Source: G963677915 sp963677915 (GTDB taxonomy: Bacteria > Bacillota > Clostridia > Lachnospirales > Vallitaleaceae). From it: a stretch of 30,306 nucleotides of DNA. The notes under the pieces were generated by a model, which was not told the DNA's origin, did no database searches, and saw only the letters and a program-made list of their open reading frames with translations. How positions within the stretch are numbered: position 1 is the first letter of the stretch; each line of letters starts with the position of its first letter. The position numbers and the translations under genes are program-made. The stretch is from the NCBI GenBank assembly GCA_963677915.2, contig CAXXGE010000002.1:1-30306 (forward strand), given 5' to 3'. Shown piece by piece: positions 8,153 to 15,979 of the stretch.

Positions 8153-9157
8153 ATGGTAAATGAAATGATAAATAAGCAATATAGATTTTCAACTGAAAAA
8201 CGCGGAGGCGGCTTCGATCTGAAGAATTTCCTGCTTCAATGGGAAATGATTGTCATATACATTTTTGTACTTCTGAATATCTTGCTGTATGTAATGAACG
8301 GAGATGTATTCCTGAACAGTTATTCGAGCATCATACAGGCTGGGATGGACCTGTCCTTCATGATCTTCCCGATGATTTTCATCCTTCTTCTCGGCGATAT
8401 CGACGTATCGATCGGATCGATCCTGGCTATTTCGGGAATGGTACTTGGCCTGGTTTATGAGGCGACTGGCAATGCCACATTATCGATCGTAGCATGCATA
8501 GCAACCGGAGCGATAGCGGGATTGATCAATGGTCTTTTGATTACGGGATTCAAGGAAATATCGGCGGTTATCGTTACAATAGCGGCTATGCTGTTCTATA
8601 GGGGGGTAGCAAAGATAGTCCTGGATGTGCGATCGCTGACAAAGTTTCCGGATTGGTTTGGCGATTTGGGTTACAGCGTATTCCTAGGTGTGCCGATATC
8701 CTTGTGGGCATTTGCCGGTTTTGCAATCATATTCGGTCTTTTGCTTCATAAAACATCATTTGGAAGAAAGATTTATGCAATCGGAAACAATACTGAAGGC
8801 TCGTTCTTTTCCGGCATCAGAGTCAACCGCATCAAGATTGTCATATTCACCTTGATGGGAATCATGGCTGCCGTATCATCGATTTTCTATTTGGGAAGAT
8901 CACCAAGTGTGGTTGCGAACATAGGTGAAGGATATGAGCTTAAGGTTATAGCTATCTGTGTTTTAGGTGGTGTATCGACAAGTGGAGGAAAAGGTAAGGT
9001 CTTCGGACCAATCGTTTCGGTATTTATCATATCATTTTTGGACAAACTACTCGGTTACAATGGCGTGCAACCGGCGGCTCGTATCATGGCTATCGGCTTG
9101 TTGCTGGTCATTGCACTGTTGGCTGAAAAGATCGATATGAAAAAGCTGGGACACTAA
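8153..9157 (+). CDS. Rhamnose-type ABC transporter permease (RhaQ-like)
   Basis: The second permease of the rhamnose-type importer, 334 residues. It begins with a charged cytoplasmic tail of about 30 residues before the first helix (WEMIVIYIFVLLNILLYVM). Family motifs follow: GDIDVSIGSIL early, GLINGLLITGFKEISAVIVTIA with YRG in the middle, coupling loop YAIGNNTEGSFFSGI, and late CVLGGVSTSGGKGKVFG. AAAGGAG overlaps the end of the previous gene and gives a good site for ATG 8153. It is the last membrane gene; a short hairpin separates it from the receptor gene. Confidence 0.87.
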   Translation: MVNEMINKQYRFSTEKRGGGFDLKNFLLQWEMIVIYIFVLLNILLYVMNGDVFLNSYSSIIQAGMDLSFMIFPMIFILLLGDIDVSIGSILAISGMVLGLVYEATGNATLSIVACIATGAIAGLINGLLITGFKEISAVIVTIAAMLFYRGVAKIVLDVRSLTKFPDWFGDLGYSVFLGVPISLWAFAGFAIIFGLLLHKTSFGRKIYAIGNNTEGSFFSGIRVNRIKIVIFTLMGIMAAVSSIFYLGRSPSVVANIGEGYELKVIAICVLGGVSTSGGKGKVFGPIVSVFIISFLDKLLGYNGVQPAARIMAIGLLLVIALLAEKIDMKKLGH

Positions 9158-9162
9158 AACTG

Positions 9163-9185
9163 TTATGTGAGCAAAGCTAACATAA
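9163..9185 (+). other. Intercistronic stem-loop between permease and receptor genes
   Basis: TTATGTGAGC at 9163-9172 pairs with GCTAACATAA at 9176-9185 with one mismatch and an AAA loop. There is no T-run. A hairpin just upstream of a binding-protein gene often stabilises that cistron so that the receptor is made in excess of the permeases; this role is inferred. Confidence 0.5.
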
Positions 9186-9224
9186 ATCATACCAATTCAA
9201 CATCAGTTTATTGGAGGGAAAACA

Positions 9225-10418
9225 ATGAAAAAAATTGTAGCAATGATCCTTGTATTCGCAATGCTTCTTGGTATCACCGGATGCGGAAGCAACAATGATT
9301 CAACCGGAACATCCACAAGCAATGACACTTCCAGCAGCTCGGTTTCAAGCAGCACAGAGAAAGATGTTCACGTGTTCATGTTCAAGAGCACAGGAAATCT
9401 TTTCGGTGACCTTATGTATCGTGGGTTCGAGAAAGCTGTAACTGATCTCGGCGGCGTAGCTGAATATCAGTCTCCTGCTGAAACAACTGCAGTGGCACAG
9501 GTTCAGCTTGTTGAAGAGCTTATTGCCAAAGGCGTAAAGAGTATCACGATTTCCGCCAATGACGCAGATGCTTTCAACGCAATTGCAAAATTGGCTGAAA
9601 GCAAAGGTGTCAAGCTGCTCAGCGCTGACTCCGCAATCAATCCTGACATCCGTGTCAGCCACACTATTCCGACTACGATTGATGGCGTTGGCCGTCACCT
9701 TGTCTATGCTGCCATCATGATTCTTGCTCAAGAGCCATACGTTGAAGGTATGGATATGAAAGCAAAGACTGAAGAGATCCTTGCAGCCAATACCTTCACA
9801 GCAGATCCTGTCAAAATCGGTGTTCTTTCTGCTACAACAACTTCTCCTGTACAGAACCAATGGATTGCTTCCATGGAGAAAGAACTTGTTCGTTTGACAG
9901 AAACTTATCCTGGAAACATTGCTGATGCCAATGAAGGTTCTGCTGACTCCATGCTTGATATCAAATACGGAAACGACGATCCTCAAGACTCTGTTACACA
10001 AGCAAACGCATTCATCTCAGAAGATACTGTTGACGTAATAGTAGCTCCAACAACAGTTGGTATGTTCGCAGGTGGTCAACAGCTTCAAGGCAATCCATCA
10101 TCCAAAATCAAGCTGACTGGTCTTGGACTTCCTAGCGAAATGACAAACTTCATGCCTACAGACGCCTCCAACGAGTTCGAAGCAGTATGTCCGTACATGA
10201 TGCTGTGGAATGTTATCGACCTGGGTGCTGTTGCTGGTGCAGCTGCAGTGGCAGCTGTTGATGGAAACTATGACGGTTCAGTAGGATCTTCCTTCGATTA
10301 CAACGGAAACACTTACACTGCAATCCAAGATCCGGATAGCGCAGGTTCGGTCGTTGTTGTCGGCGATCCATATGTCTTCTATCAAGGCAACATGGCTGAG
10401 TGGAAAGATACACTGTAA
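9225..10418 (+). CDS. rhaS: Rhamnose ABC transporter substrate-binding lipoprotein (RhaS-like)
   Basis: The lipoprotein receptor of the second importer, 397 residues. Residues 1-20 form a signal ending ITGC with Cys20 as the lipid site; a Ser/Thr linker runs to about residue 47. The mature domain matches rhizobial RhaS in segments that are hard to mistake: VLSATTTSPVQNQWI, VIVAPTTVG and LTGLGLPSEM in the hinge and second lobe. The protein is about 50 residues longer than the SBP at 160. GGAGGG lies upstream of ATG 9225. A terminator follows, so the receptor ends the transporter operon. Uptake of L-rhamnose is the best assignment given rhaM, rhaB and rhaA immediately downstream. Confidence 0.87.
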   Translation: MKKIVAMILVFAMLLGITGCGSNNDSTGTSTSNDTSSSSVSSSTEKDVHVFMFKSTGNLFGDLMYRGFEKAVTDLGGVAEYQSPAETTAVAQVQLVEELIAKGVKSITISANDADAFNAIAKLAESKGVKLLSADSAINPDIRVSHTIPTTIDGVGRHLVYAAIMILAQEPYVEGMDMKAKTEEILAANTFTADPVKIGVLSATTTSPVQNQWIASMEKELVRLTETYPGNIADANEGSADSMLDIKYGNDDPQDSVTQANAFISEDTVDVIVAPTTVGMFAGGQQLQGNPSSKIKLTGLGLPSEMTNFMPTDASNEFEAVCPYMMLWNVIDLGAVAGAAAVAAVDGNYDGSVGSSFDYNGNTYTAIQDPDSAGSVVVVGDPYVFYQGNMAEWKDTL

Positions 10419-10432
10419 TTAAAGTTTAAACA

Positions 10433-10465
10433 GGGCTCTCTCCCAGTGGTGGGAGGGGCCTTTTT
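10433..10465 (+). terminator. Rho-independent terminator after rhaS
   Basis: A GC-rich hairpin (10434-10445 with 10450-10460, one bulge, GTGG loop) is followed by TTTTT at 10461-10465. It begins 15 bases after the receptor stop codon. Confidence 0.88.
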
Positions 10466-10526
10466 CTATGAAGTCGGATTCGGTTAAACATGACGACGTA
10501 TTTCGACAATGTACAGTGCAACAATC

Positions 10527-10535
10527 TGTTATAAA
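10527..10535 (+). promoter_or_regulatory. Possible extended -10 promoter of rhaMBA
   Basis: TGT followed by TATAAA at 10530-10535 resembles an extended -10 element, 47 bases before the rhaM start. No convincing -35 box sits at the right distance (the nearest, TCGACA at 10503, is too far). A start for this operon is expected here because a strong terminator lies just upstream, but the call is weak. Confidence 0.35.
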
Positions 10536-10581
10536 ATGTAATCATAAGATGAATATAAATTGAAAGGGGCGGCGATTCCAT

Positions 10582-10908
10582 ATGGAACACAGTAACAAAT
10601 TTGCTTGGACATGGGAAATCAACGAAGGGGATCTTGATGAATATGTGAAAATGCACTTGGATCCATGGAAAGAAATCATGGAAGAGCACACGAAAGCTGG
10701 AATCTACAATTATTCGATATTCCAGGATGGCGACAAATTCTTCTATTGTTTTCAGTGTGATGATGTGAAGAAGGCATTTGATTATATCGACAAGAGCGAA
10801 GCCTGTCAAAGGTGGAACGCAATTACTTCCAAGATGGTGAAGGGCAGTTTTGATTTTGCTGAAGCGGAACCGATCAAACCGATGAAGGAAGTTTTCTATC
10901 TAAAATAA
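10582..10908 (+). CDS. rhaM: L-rhamnose mutarotase
   Basis: A small dimeric alpha/beta-barrel enzyme that interconverts the alpha and beta anomers of L-rhamnose before isomerisation. It has 108 residues, the usual size. The family's C-terminal signature is clear: CQRWNAITSKMVKG in the last third and the terminal M-x-E-V-F-Y-L ending. An N-terminal FAWTWEINEG strand and a HLDPWKEIMEEH helix with the catalytic-type His fit the fold. AAAGGGGCGG upstream serves ATG 10582, at a slightly long spacing. It is followed after 17 bases by rhaB, so it starts a rhamnose catabolic operon rhaM-rhaB-rhaA. Confidence 0.87.
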   Translation: MEHSNKFAWTWEINEGDLDEYVKMHLDPWKEIMEEHTKAGIYNYSIFQDGDKFFYCFQCDDVKKAFDYIDKSEACQRWNAITSKMVKGSFDFAEAEPIKPMKEVFYLK

Positions 10909-10925
10909 TTTCAGGAGGAATAGCG

Positions 10926-12410
10926 ATGGCAACAACATGTTTGGCGGTAGATATCGGTGCTTCCAGCGGGAGGCTGATTGCTGGAAGGCTGGATGAGTCC
11001 AGAAAACTCGAGCTTGAGGAAATCTATCGATTCAAGAACGAAATGAACTTTGCAGATGGCCATTATCGATGGGATATTGACCGTTTGTTCGGTGAAATAG
11101 AAAAAGCGCTGAAGGCCTTCTCGGAAACTTCTGAAGAAGCTGCTTCGATCGGTGTCGATACCTGGGGTGTTGATTATGCGCTGCTCAACGATGAAGGTGA
11201 AAGGATTGCTTCTGTGTATGCCTATCGGGATAGTAGAACTGATGGCACCATGGAAGAACTCTTTGGTATGATGTCAAAAGAAGAGATCTATGAAAAGACA
11301 GGCATACAGTTCATACAGTTCAACAGTCTATATCAGCTTAGAGAGCATTACAAGGAAAAGCCGCAGGATGCAGACAATGCCAAGATATTCCTGATGGTAC
11401 CCGATTTTCTGAACTATAAATTATCCGGTGTGAAGGCTGTCGAATATACGAATGCAACGACTACGCAAATATACAATGTCCACAAGAACCAGTGGGATGA
11501 TGAACTCATTGCGCTGACGGGCTTTGACAGAGAAACTTTTCCGGATGCTGTTCAGCCGGGTACGTTGCTTGGAGAAATCAAGAAAGAACTTCAGGACGAA
11601 TTAGGTATCGGTGCCTTGAAGGTTATCGCTCCGCCGACCCATGATACCGGCTCTGCCGTAGTAGCTGTGCCTGCGGCTGACGAGTCTTTCGCCTATATCA
11701 GTTCCGGTACCTGGAGCTTGATGGGGATAGAAAGCAAGGTTCCGATTACATCGGCAAAAGCCCATGAATACAACTTTACAAACGAAGGCGGCGCCTACAA
11801 TACATATAGGTTCCTGAAGAATATCATGGGACTTTGGCTGATTCAGGAAGTGCAGCGCATGTACGATTATAAGTACAGCTTCGCGCAGCTTGTAGAAATG
11901 GCAGAAGCCTCAGAACCTTTCGGATGTCTTATCGAACCGAACAATACAATCTTCATGAATCCGGGAAATATGATAGAAGCGATTCGGGAATTCTGCAGAA
12001 GCACTGGCCAGCATGTGCCTGAAGAACCGGGCGAAATTGCAAGATGTATATTTGAAAGTTTGGCATTTCAGTACAATGAAGTGCTTGTCCAATTAAGGGA
12101 AGTGCAGGATCAGCCAATAGAGAGGATCCATATTATCGGTGGCGGCTGCCAGAATGAAATGCTTAACCAGTTGTGTGCTGACTTCACTGGATGCTGTGTC
12201 TATGCAGGTCCGGTCGAAGCGACTGCCATCGGCAACCTGATGGTACAGATGATTACCCTGGGTGAAGTATCGGATATTGAAGAAGCCAGAGAAATCATCG
12301 CCGAATCCTTCGGTATAAGAATATTTAAACCTAGAAAAACTGAGAAACTAGAAGAACAATGGGAAAAATTCAGGAGGCTCCAATATGACAAACAAACAGC
12401 AAAGAATTGA
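10926..12410 (+). CDS. rhaB: Rhamnulokinase
   Basis: A FGGY-family sugar kinase that phosphorylates L-rhamnulose to rhamnulose-1-phosphate. It has 494 residues, normal for RhaB. The N-terminal phosphate loop is DIGASSGR near residue 10. The substrate-side motif GVDTWGVDYALL and YRDSRTDG follow, then GIQFIQFNSLYQL. In the C-terminal lobe PTHDTGSAVVAVPA, YISSGTWSLMGIE and HIIGGGCQNEMLNQL are typical RhaB. AGGAGG at 10914 places the start at ATG 10926. The 3' end overlaps rhaA by 26 bases, so the two should be translationally coupled. Confidence 0.94.
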   Translation: MATTCLAVDIGASSGRLIAGRLDESRKLELEEIYRFKNEMNFADGHYRWDIDRLFGEIEKALKAFSETSEEAASIGVDTWGVDYALLNDEGERIASVYAYRDSRTDGTMEELFGMMSKEEIYEKTGIQFIQFNSLYQLREHYKEKPQDADNAKIFLMVPDFLNYKLSGVKAVEYTNATTTQIYNVHKNQWDDELIALTGFDRETFPDAVQPGTLLGEIKKELQDELGIGALKVIAPPTHDTGSAVVAVPAADESFAYISSGTWSLMGIESKVPITSAKAHEYNFTNEGGAYNTYRFLKNIMGLWLIQEVQRMYDYKYSFAQLVEMAEASEPFGCLIEPNNTIFMNPGNMIEAIREFCRSTGQHVPEEPGEIARCIFESLAFQYNEVLVQLREVQDQPIERIHIIGGGCQNEMLNQLCADFTGCCVYAGPVEATAIGNLMVQMITLGEVSDIEEAREIIAESFGIRIFKPRKTEKLEEQWEKFRRLQYDKQTAKN

Positions 12411-13653
12411 AGAAAGCTATAGAATTGCAAAGGAAATGTATGCGGAACTGGGAGTGGATACAGAAGCGGCAATGGCCAAACTGGCTACAATCCCTGTTTC
12501 GATGCACTGCTGGCAGGGCGATGACGTTGCGGGATTCGAAAACCCTGACGGACAACTGACTGGCGGTATTCAGGTTACGGGAAACTATCCTGGCAAGGCA
12601 AGAACGCCTGATGAACTGCGGGCTGACCTTGATAAGGCTATTTCACTGATTCCGGGTAAAAAGAGACTGAATCTGCATGCCATTTACCTTGAAAACGGTG
12701 GAGAGAACATCGACAGGGACCAGGTTGAACCAAAACATTTCGAAAACTGGGTCAACTGGGCGAAAATCAATGACATGGGGCTTGATTTCAATCCTACACT
12801 CTTCTCCCATCCCAAAGCGGATGATGGCATGACGCTTAGCCACCCTGATGAGGAAATCAGAAACTTCTGGATAGAGCATGTAAGAAGATGCCGTGAAATC
12901 AGTGAATATTTCGGGAAAGAGTTGGGTACGCCATCTTTAATGCTCATCTGGATCCCGGACGGATTCAAGGATATTCCTGCAGACCGCCTTGGACCAAGAA
13001 AGCGACTTCTGGATTCTCTTGACAAATGTCTTGAAGAACCAATCGATAAGAAATATCATATCGATGTGGTAGAGAGTAAGGTCTTCGGCATCGGATCCGA
13101 GAGCTATGTGGTCGGATCGCATGAATTCTACACAGGCTATGCAGTTAAAAACAACTTGGCTTTGTGTTTGGATGCAGGACATTTCCATCCGACGGAAGTC
13201 ATTTCAAACAAGCTGTCAGCCATGTCTTTGTTCGTTGATGATATTCTTCTTCATGTAAGCCGTCCTGTACGTTGGGACAGCGACCATGTCGTTATCCTTG
13301 ATGATGAACTGATGGCAATTGCTCAGGAAGTCATACGTGGCAATCTAGAAGAGCAGGTGCACATCGGCCTTGATTTCTTTGATGCCAGCATCAATAGGAT
13401 TGCAGCCTGGGTTATCGGAACAAGAAATATGTTTAGGGCACTTTTAATCGCGTTGCTTGAGCCATATGCAACAATGCAGAAAGCTGAAATCGAATTTGAC
13501 TTTACAACAAGACTTGCCATGCTGGAAGAGCTGAAATCAATGCCGTGGCAGGCTGTCTGGGACTACTACTGCCTAAAGAACAATGTCCCTGTTGGCCTTG
13601 ACTGGCTTGACGAAGTGAGAGCATACGAAAAGTCGGTCCTCCTTGAGCGTTGA
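12385..13653 (+). CDS. rhaA: L-rhamnose isomerase
   Basis: A metal-dependent TIM-barrel aldose-ketose isomerase converting L-rhamnose to L-rhamnulose. It has 422 residues, the expected length. Diagnostic segments are SMHCWQGDDVAGFE near residue 38, LNLHAIYLENGGE, the metal-site region LGTPSLMLIWIPDG, LALCLDAGHFHPTE near residue 257 and SRPVRWDSDHVVI. The start at ATG 12385 is set by AGGAGG at 12372, inside the end of rhaB. The protein is intact although the transposon copy begins only 33 bases after its stop codon. The native transcription terminator of this operon now appears to lie on the far side of that insertion. Confidence 0.95.
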   Translation: MTNKQQRIEESYRIAKEMYAELGVDTEAAMAKLATIPVSMHCWQGDDVAGFENPDGQLTGGIQVTGNYPGKARTPDELRADLDKAISLIPGKKRLNLHAIYLENGGENIDRDQVEPKHFENWVNWAKINDMGLDFNPTLFSHPKADDGMTLSHPDEEIRNFWIEHVRRCREISEYFGKELGTPSLMLIWIPDGFKDIPADRLGPRKRLLDSLDKCLEEPIDKKYHIDVVESKVFGIGSESYVVGSHEFYTGYAVKNNLALCLDAGHFHPTEVISNKLSAMSLFVDDILLHVSRPVRWDSDHVVILDDELMAIAQEVIRGNLEEQVHIGLDFFDASINRIAAWVIGTRNMFRALLIALLEPYATMQKAEIEFDFTTRLAMLEELKSMPWQAVWDYYCLKNNVPVGLDWLDEVRAYEKSVLLER

Positions 13654-13678
13654 AACACCCCTAATTTTATCATAAATA

Positions 13679-13686
13679 CACTCCAT
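13679..13686. repeat. Left target-site duplication of the IS66 element
   Basis: CACTCCAT here is repeated exactly at 17721-17728, immediately outside the two ends of the element. Eight-base duplications are the hallmark of IS66-family transposition. Confidence 0.92.
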
Positions 13687-13700
13687 GTTACTGTTCACAC
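13687..13700 (+). repeat. IS66 left terminal inverted repeat
   Basis: GTTACTGTTCACAC, perfectly complementary to 17707-17720 at the other end of the element. Confidence 0.92.
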
Positions 13701-13736
13701 CCAATTAAAATCATAAAAAAGTGACGAATTTTTTTC

Positions 13737-13812
13737 CTGTGGATAAGATTTGAATTGCAAGGTAATCGCTCTGACGGTTACCTTGTTTGTATTTTATTCA
13801 ATTTATCCACAG
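13737..13812. repeat. Nested inverted repeats with DnaA-box-like arms in the IS66 left end
   Basis: The outer arms CTGTGGATAA (13737-13746) and TTATCCACAG (13803-13812) are perfect 10-bp complements. Inside them CAAGGTAA (13758-13765) pairs with TTACCTTG (13777-13784), and the stem continues through a T-G wobble and CG/CG to a CTCTGA loop. Each outer arm contains a perfect DnaA box (TTATCCACA); a near copy, TTATCCACC, lies at 13897-13905. The intergenic stretch 13654-13975 otherwise holds only the rhaA trailer, the IS end and the promoter below. Confidence 0.75.
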
Positions 13813-13957
13813 ATATTCAACAAAAAGCATTTTTCTCCTTCTATTTTCTACACTGATATCGCCCTCTTTGGTCCTTTCTTCTCTTCTGATTAACACTTAT
13901 CCACCGTCATAATGCCGATAGTTACAAATCGTCGAATTCGCTTATTTCACGGGGCTT

Positions 13958-13966
13958 TGATATACT
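13958..13966 (+). promoter_or_regulatory. Extended -10 promoter of the IS66 genes
   Basis: TGATATACT at 13958-13966 is a good extended -10 element, about 20 bases before the small ORF start. The only -35 candidate, TTCGCT at 13937, is poor, as is common for extended -10 promoters. Confidence 0.55.
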
Positions 13967-13987
13967 GATAAGAAAGTGAGGTTGATT

Positions 13988-14221
13988 ATGAATCAGGATT
14001 TTAAAAGGCAAATTTCATTAAGAGATCAGCTTATTATTGGGCTGAAACGTGAAGCGAAGTTAAAAGATAAACTTATTAAAGGTCTGGAAAATGATATAAA
14101 GCTGAAAGATGATGTAATCAGGCTGTTAACTGAAGAAAGTGAAATAAAAAGCAGTCTTATACAAAACCAGGAAAAACTAATCGAATCCCTTACAAACGAC
14201 AACAACAGTTCCCAAAGCTAA
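13988..14221 (+). CDS. Small coiled-coil protein carried by the IS66 element
   Basis: I do not recognise this 77-residue protein. From the ATG at 13988 (GAGGT upstream; a GTG at 13976 is possible) it is almost entirely heptad-like: repeated units of the type L-K-D-K-L-I-K-G-L-E and L-K-D-D-V-I-R-L-L suggest a long parallel coiled coil made of short internal repeats. It ends in a polar Asn/Ser tail. It lies inside the IS66 ends, 41 bases ahead of the transposase, in the position where other IS66 elements carry accessory ORFs, but it does not look like the usual TnpA or TnpB. The transposase also begins with a long coiled coil, so the two might interact; that is inference. Confidence 0.6.
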   Translation: MNQDFKRQISLRDQLIIGLKREAKLKDKLIKGLENDIKLKDDVIRLLTEESEIKSSLIQNQEKLIESLTNDNNSSQS

Positions 14222-14262
14222 TCAAAAGGCTAAAGTTCAGACTCGGATAGAAAGGCTAACCA

Positions 14263-15711
14263 ATGAATCGTTCCTTTGAACATATATCGGCTCTCGAATA
14301 CCGATTAAAAGCAGCTGACAATATCATAAAGTCTTTTAAATCCGGTGAGCGGTATACGAAGATGAGGACGAAGCACCGTAATGAACTTCGGGCACAAGAC
14401 AAGAAGATTAAAAGCTTATCCATGGAGCTTGCACAGGCTCGTTGTGATATCATCACGGTTCGTAACCAGTGGTTTGAAGTGTTTGAGGATTTTGAGAAAG
14501 AATCAGAAAAAGAAAAAGCAGACCTGATAAAAGAAATCAAACATCTGAAAGATCAGTTGTTAAGAAGAGAACAGCAACTCGATGCTGCTCAGGATAAGAT
14601 TGCAGAACAAAGGAAGGAACTGTATGAGGTAAAGACGGACCTGGAAACAGAAAAAGGTAAGAATCTTAAGTTGACAGCACAGATTAACCGGGATTATGAG
14701 AACTCTTCATTACCTTCTTCAAAAACAATCAAAAGAAAGAAAATCGTTAACAGCCGCGAAAAAACCGCGAGGAAACCCGGCGGACAGCCAGGGCATAAAG
14801 GCCACTGCAGGAAAAAGCAGGTTCCGACTTCTGAACCGGTTCTATTGTCTCCGGCACAAGAAATTCTTGATGATCCTGATTTCAAAAAAACACCAAAAAC
14901 GATAGTGAAACAGCTGGTAGGAATTCGTGTAATGCTGGATGTTACAGAATATCACGCAGATGTCTATAGAAATTCAAAAACCGGAGAGCTATACCATGCA
15001 GCCTTTCCACATGGAGTTATCAATGAAGTGAATTATGATGGAAGCATCAAGGCTTTCTTGTTTTTGCTGAATAATGACTGTTGCGCTTCGATTGATAAAA
15101 GCAAGAATTTCCTGTCAGAATTAACTGACGGAAAACTTGAGATATCCAAAGGGATGATTAATAAACTCACTAAAGAGTTTTCAAGTAAAACTGAAACCGA
15201 ACGCAGAACGATTTTTGCCGATCTGCTCCTGTCACCGGTGATGCATACGGATTGCACAAATGCCAAAGTGAACGGAAAAAGTGCATACGTTTTTATATGT
15301 GCTTCTCCTGGCGGAAAAGCGATGTATTTCGCCCGTGAAAAAAAGGGGCATGAAGGTGTAAAAGGTACGCCTGTAGAAGATTATCAGGGAATACTTATCC
15401 ATGACCATGATAAGACTTTTTACAGCTATGGTTCGGATCATCAGGAATGCCTGGCGCATATTCTTCGTTATCTCAAATCCAGTATTGAGAATGAACCGGA
15501 ACGTACCTGGAATCATGGAATGCGCTCCTTATTTCAGGAAATGATCCATTATAGGAATAATCTTCCATATGATGCACAACCGGATATGGATGCGATAAAC
15601 AGCTTCGTAAAACGCTTCCAGGAAATGCTGGAAAAGGCAAAGGAAGAGTATAAAGATATTCCACCAAATAATTATTATAAAGAAGGAGGCTTCGTGCATA
15701 GTTGTGGGTAA
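14263..15711 (+). pseudogene. IS66 transposase, 5' part, disrupted by ISL3 insertion
   Basis: This is the first part of an IS66-family DDE transposase. Residues 1-145 are a long coiled coil, followed by a basic segment and the family motif RKPGGQPGHKG near residue 170. The catalytic core follows, with candidate acidic residues Asp330 (MHTDCT) and Asp381 (LIHDHDK), then HQECLAHILRYL. The true coding sequence reaches 15685; the remaining nine codons to the TGA/TAA-side stop at 15711 are read from the inserted element. The third catalytic residue, the Glu of NNEAER, lies in the detached 3' part at 17394. Joining 15685 to 17394 restores one frame of 565 residues, so the gene was intact before the insertion. 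The truncated product should be catalytically dead. Confidence 0.92.
15678..15685. repeat. Left target-site duplication of the ISL3 element
   Basis: TAAAGAAG is repeated exactly at 17386-17393, directly outside the two ends of the ISL3 copy. ISL3 elements make 8-bp duplications. Confidence 0.9.
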
Positions 15712-15762
15712 ATCTTCTGCTTTTCGGATTGATTTACACTAAATCTCAGCCTATTACTCAGC

Positions 15763-15859
15763 GGCAGTCAAGGGCGAGCGCAGCTCGTTCATCTTGACCC
15801 TTGACAGCCTCATTTCACCAAGAACCTAGATATTGGTCAGCAGTTTATAGCTGCTGACC
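15763..15859 (+). other. Two strong hairpins in the ISL3 left end
   Basis: GTCAAGGG (15767-15774) pairs with CCCTTGAC (15798-15805), extended by GGC/GCC across one mismatch, and its loop contains CGAGCGCAGCTCG, itself a small hairpin. Then GGTCAGCAG (15835-15843) pairs perfectly with CTGCTGACC (15851-15859). Neither has a T-run. They may hinder outside transcription entering the element. No gene is visible between 15712 and 15975. Confidence 0.6.
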
Positions 15860-15908
15860 TGGCGCCGCCGAGGTCGGGGTTTGGGGCAGAGCCTCAAATA
15901 AAAAACAA

Positions 15909-15937
15909 TTGAAAAACCATCTGTGTTCCTTTATTGT
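15909..15937 (+). promoter_or_regulatory. Promoter of the ISL3 transposase
   Basis: TTGAAA at 15909-15914 and TATTGT at 15932-15937 are separated by 17 bases. The predicted transcript start near 15944 lies inside the loop of the leader hairpin described next, so internally started transcripts would lack its 5' arm. Confidence 0.55.
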
Positions 15938-15979
15938 ATTAGTGCCTAAACTCATACAGGAAGGAATTATCACAGATGG
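15917..15979 (+). promoter_or_regulatory. Leader inverted repeat covering the ISL3 transposase ribosome binding site and start codon
   Basis: CCATCTGTG (15917-15925) is perfectly complementary to CACAGATGG (15971-15979), which contains the ATG at 15976. The adjoining TTCCTT (15926-15931) is complementary to AAGGAA (15961-15966), the ribosome binding site, with a four-base bulge. RNA read in from outside the element would hide both signals in a 15-bp stem. Confidence 0.65.

Noticed and set aside
9345..10001. Long minus-strand frame (218 codons) opposite the receptor gene
   Set aside because: It mirrors the codon pattern of the well-supported rhaS-like gene, has no ribosome binding site and no recognisable motif.
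13737..13905. Replication origin suggested by DnaA boxes
   Set aside because: Only two perfect boxes, both within an insertion sequence; no AT-rich unwinding element or replication genes nearby.
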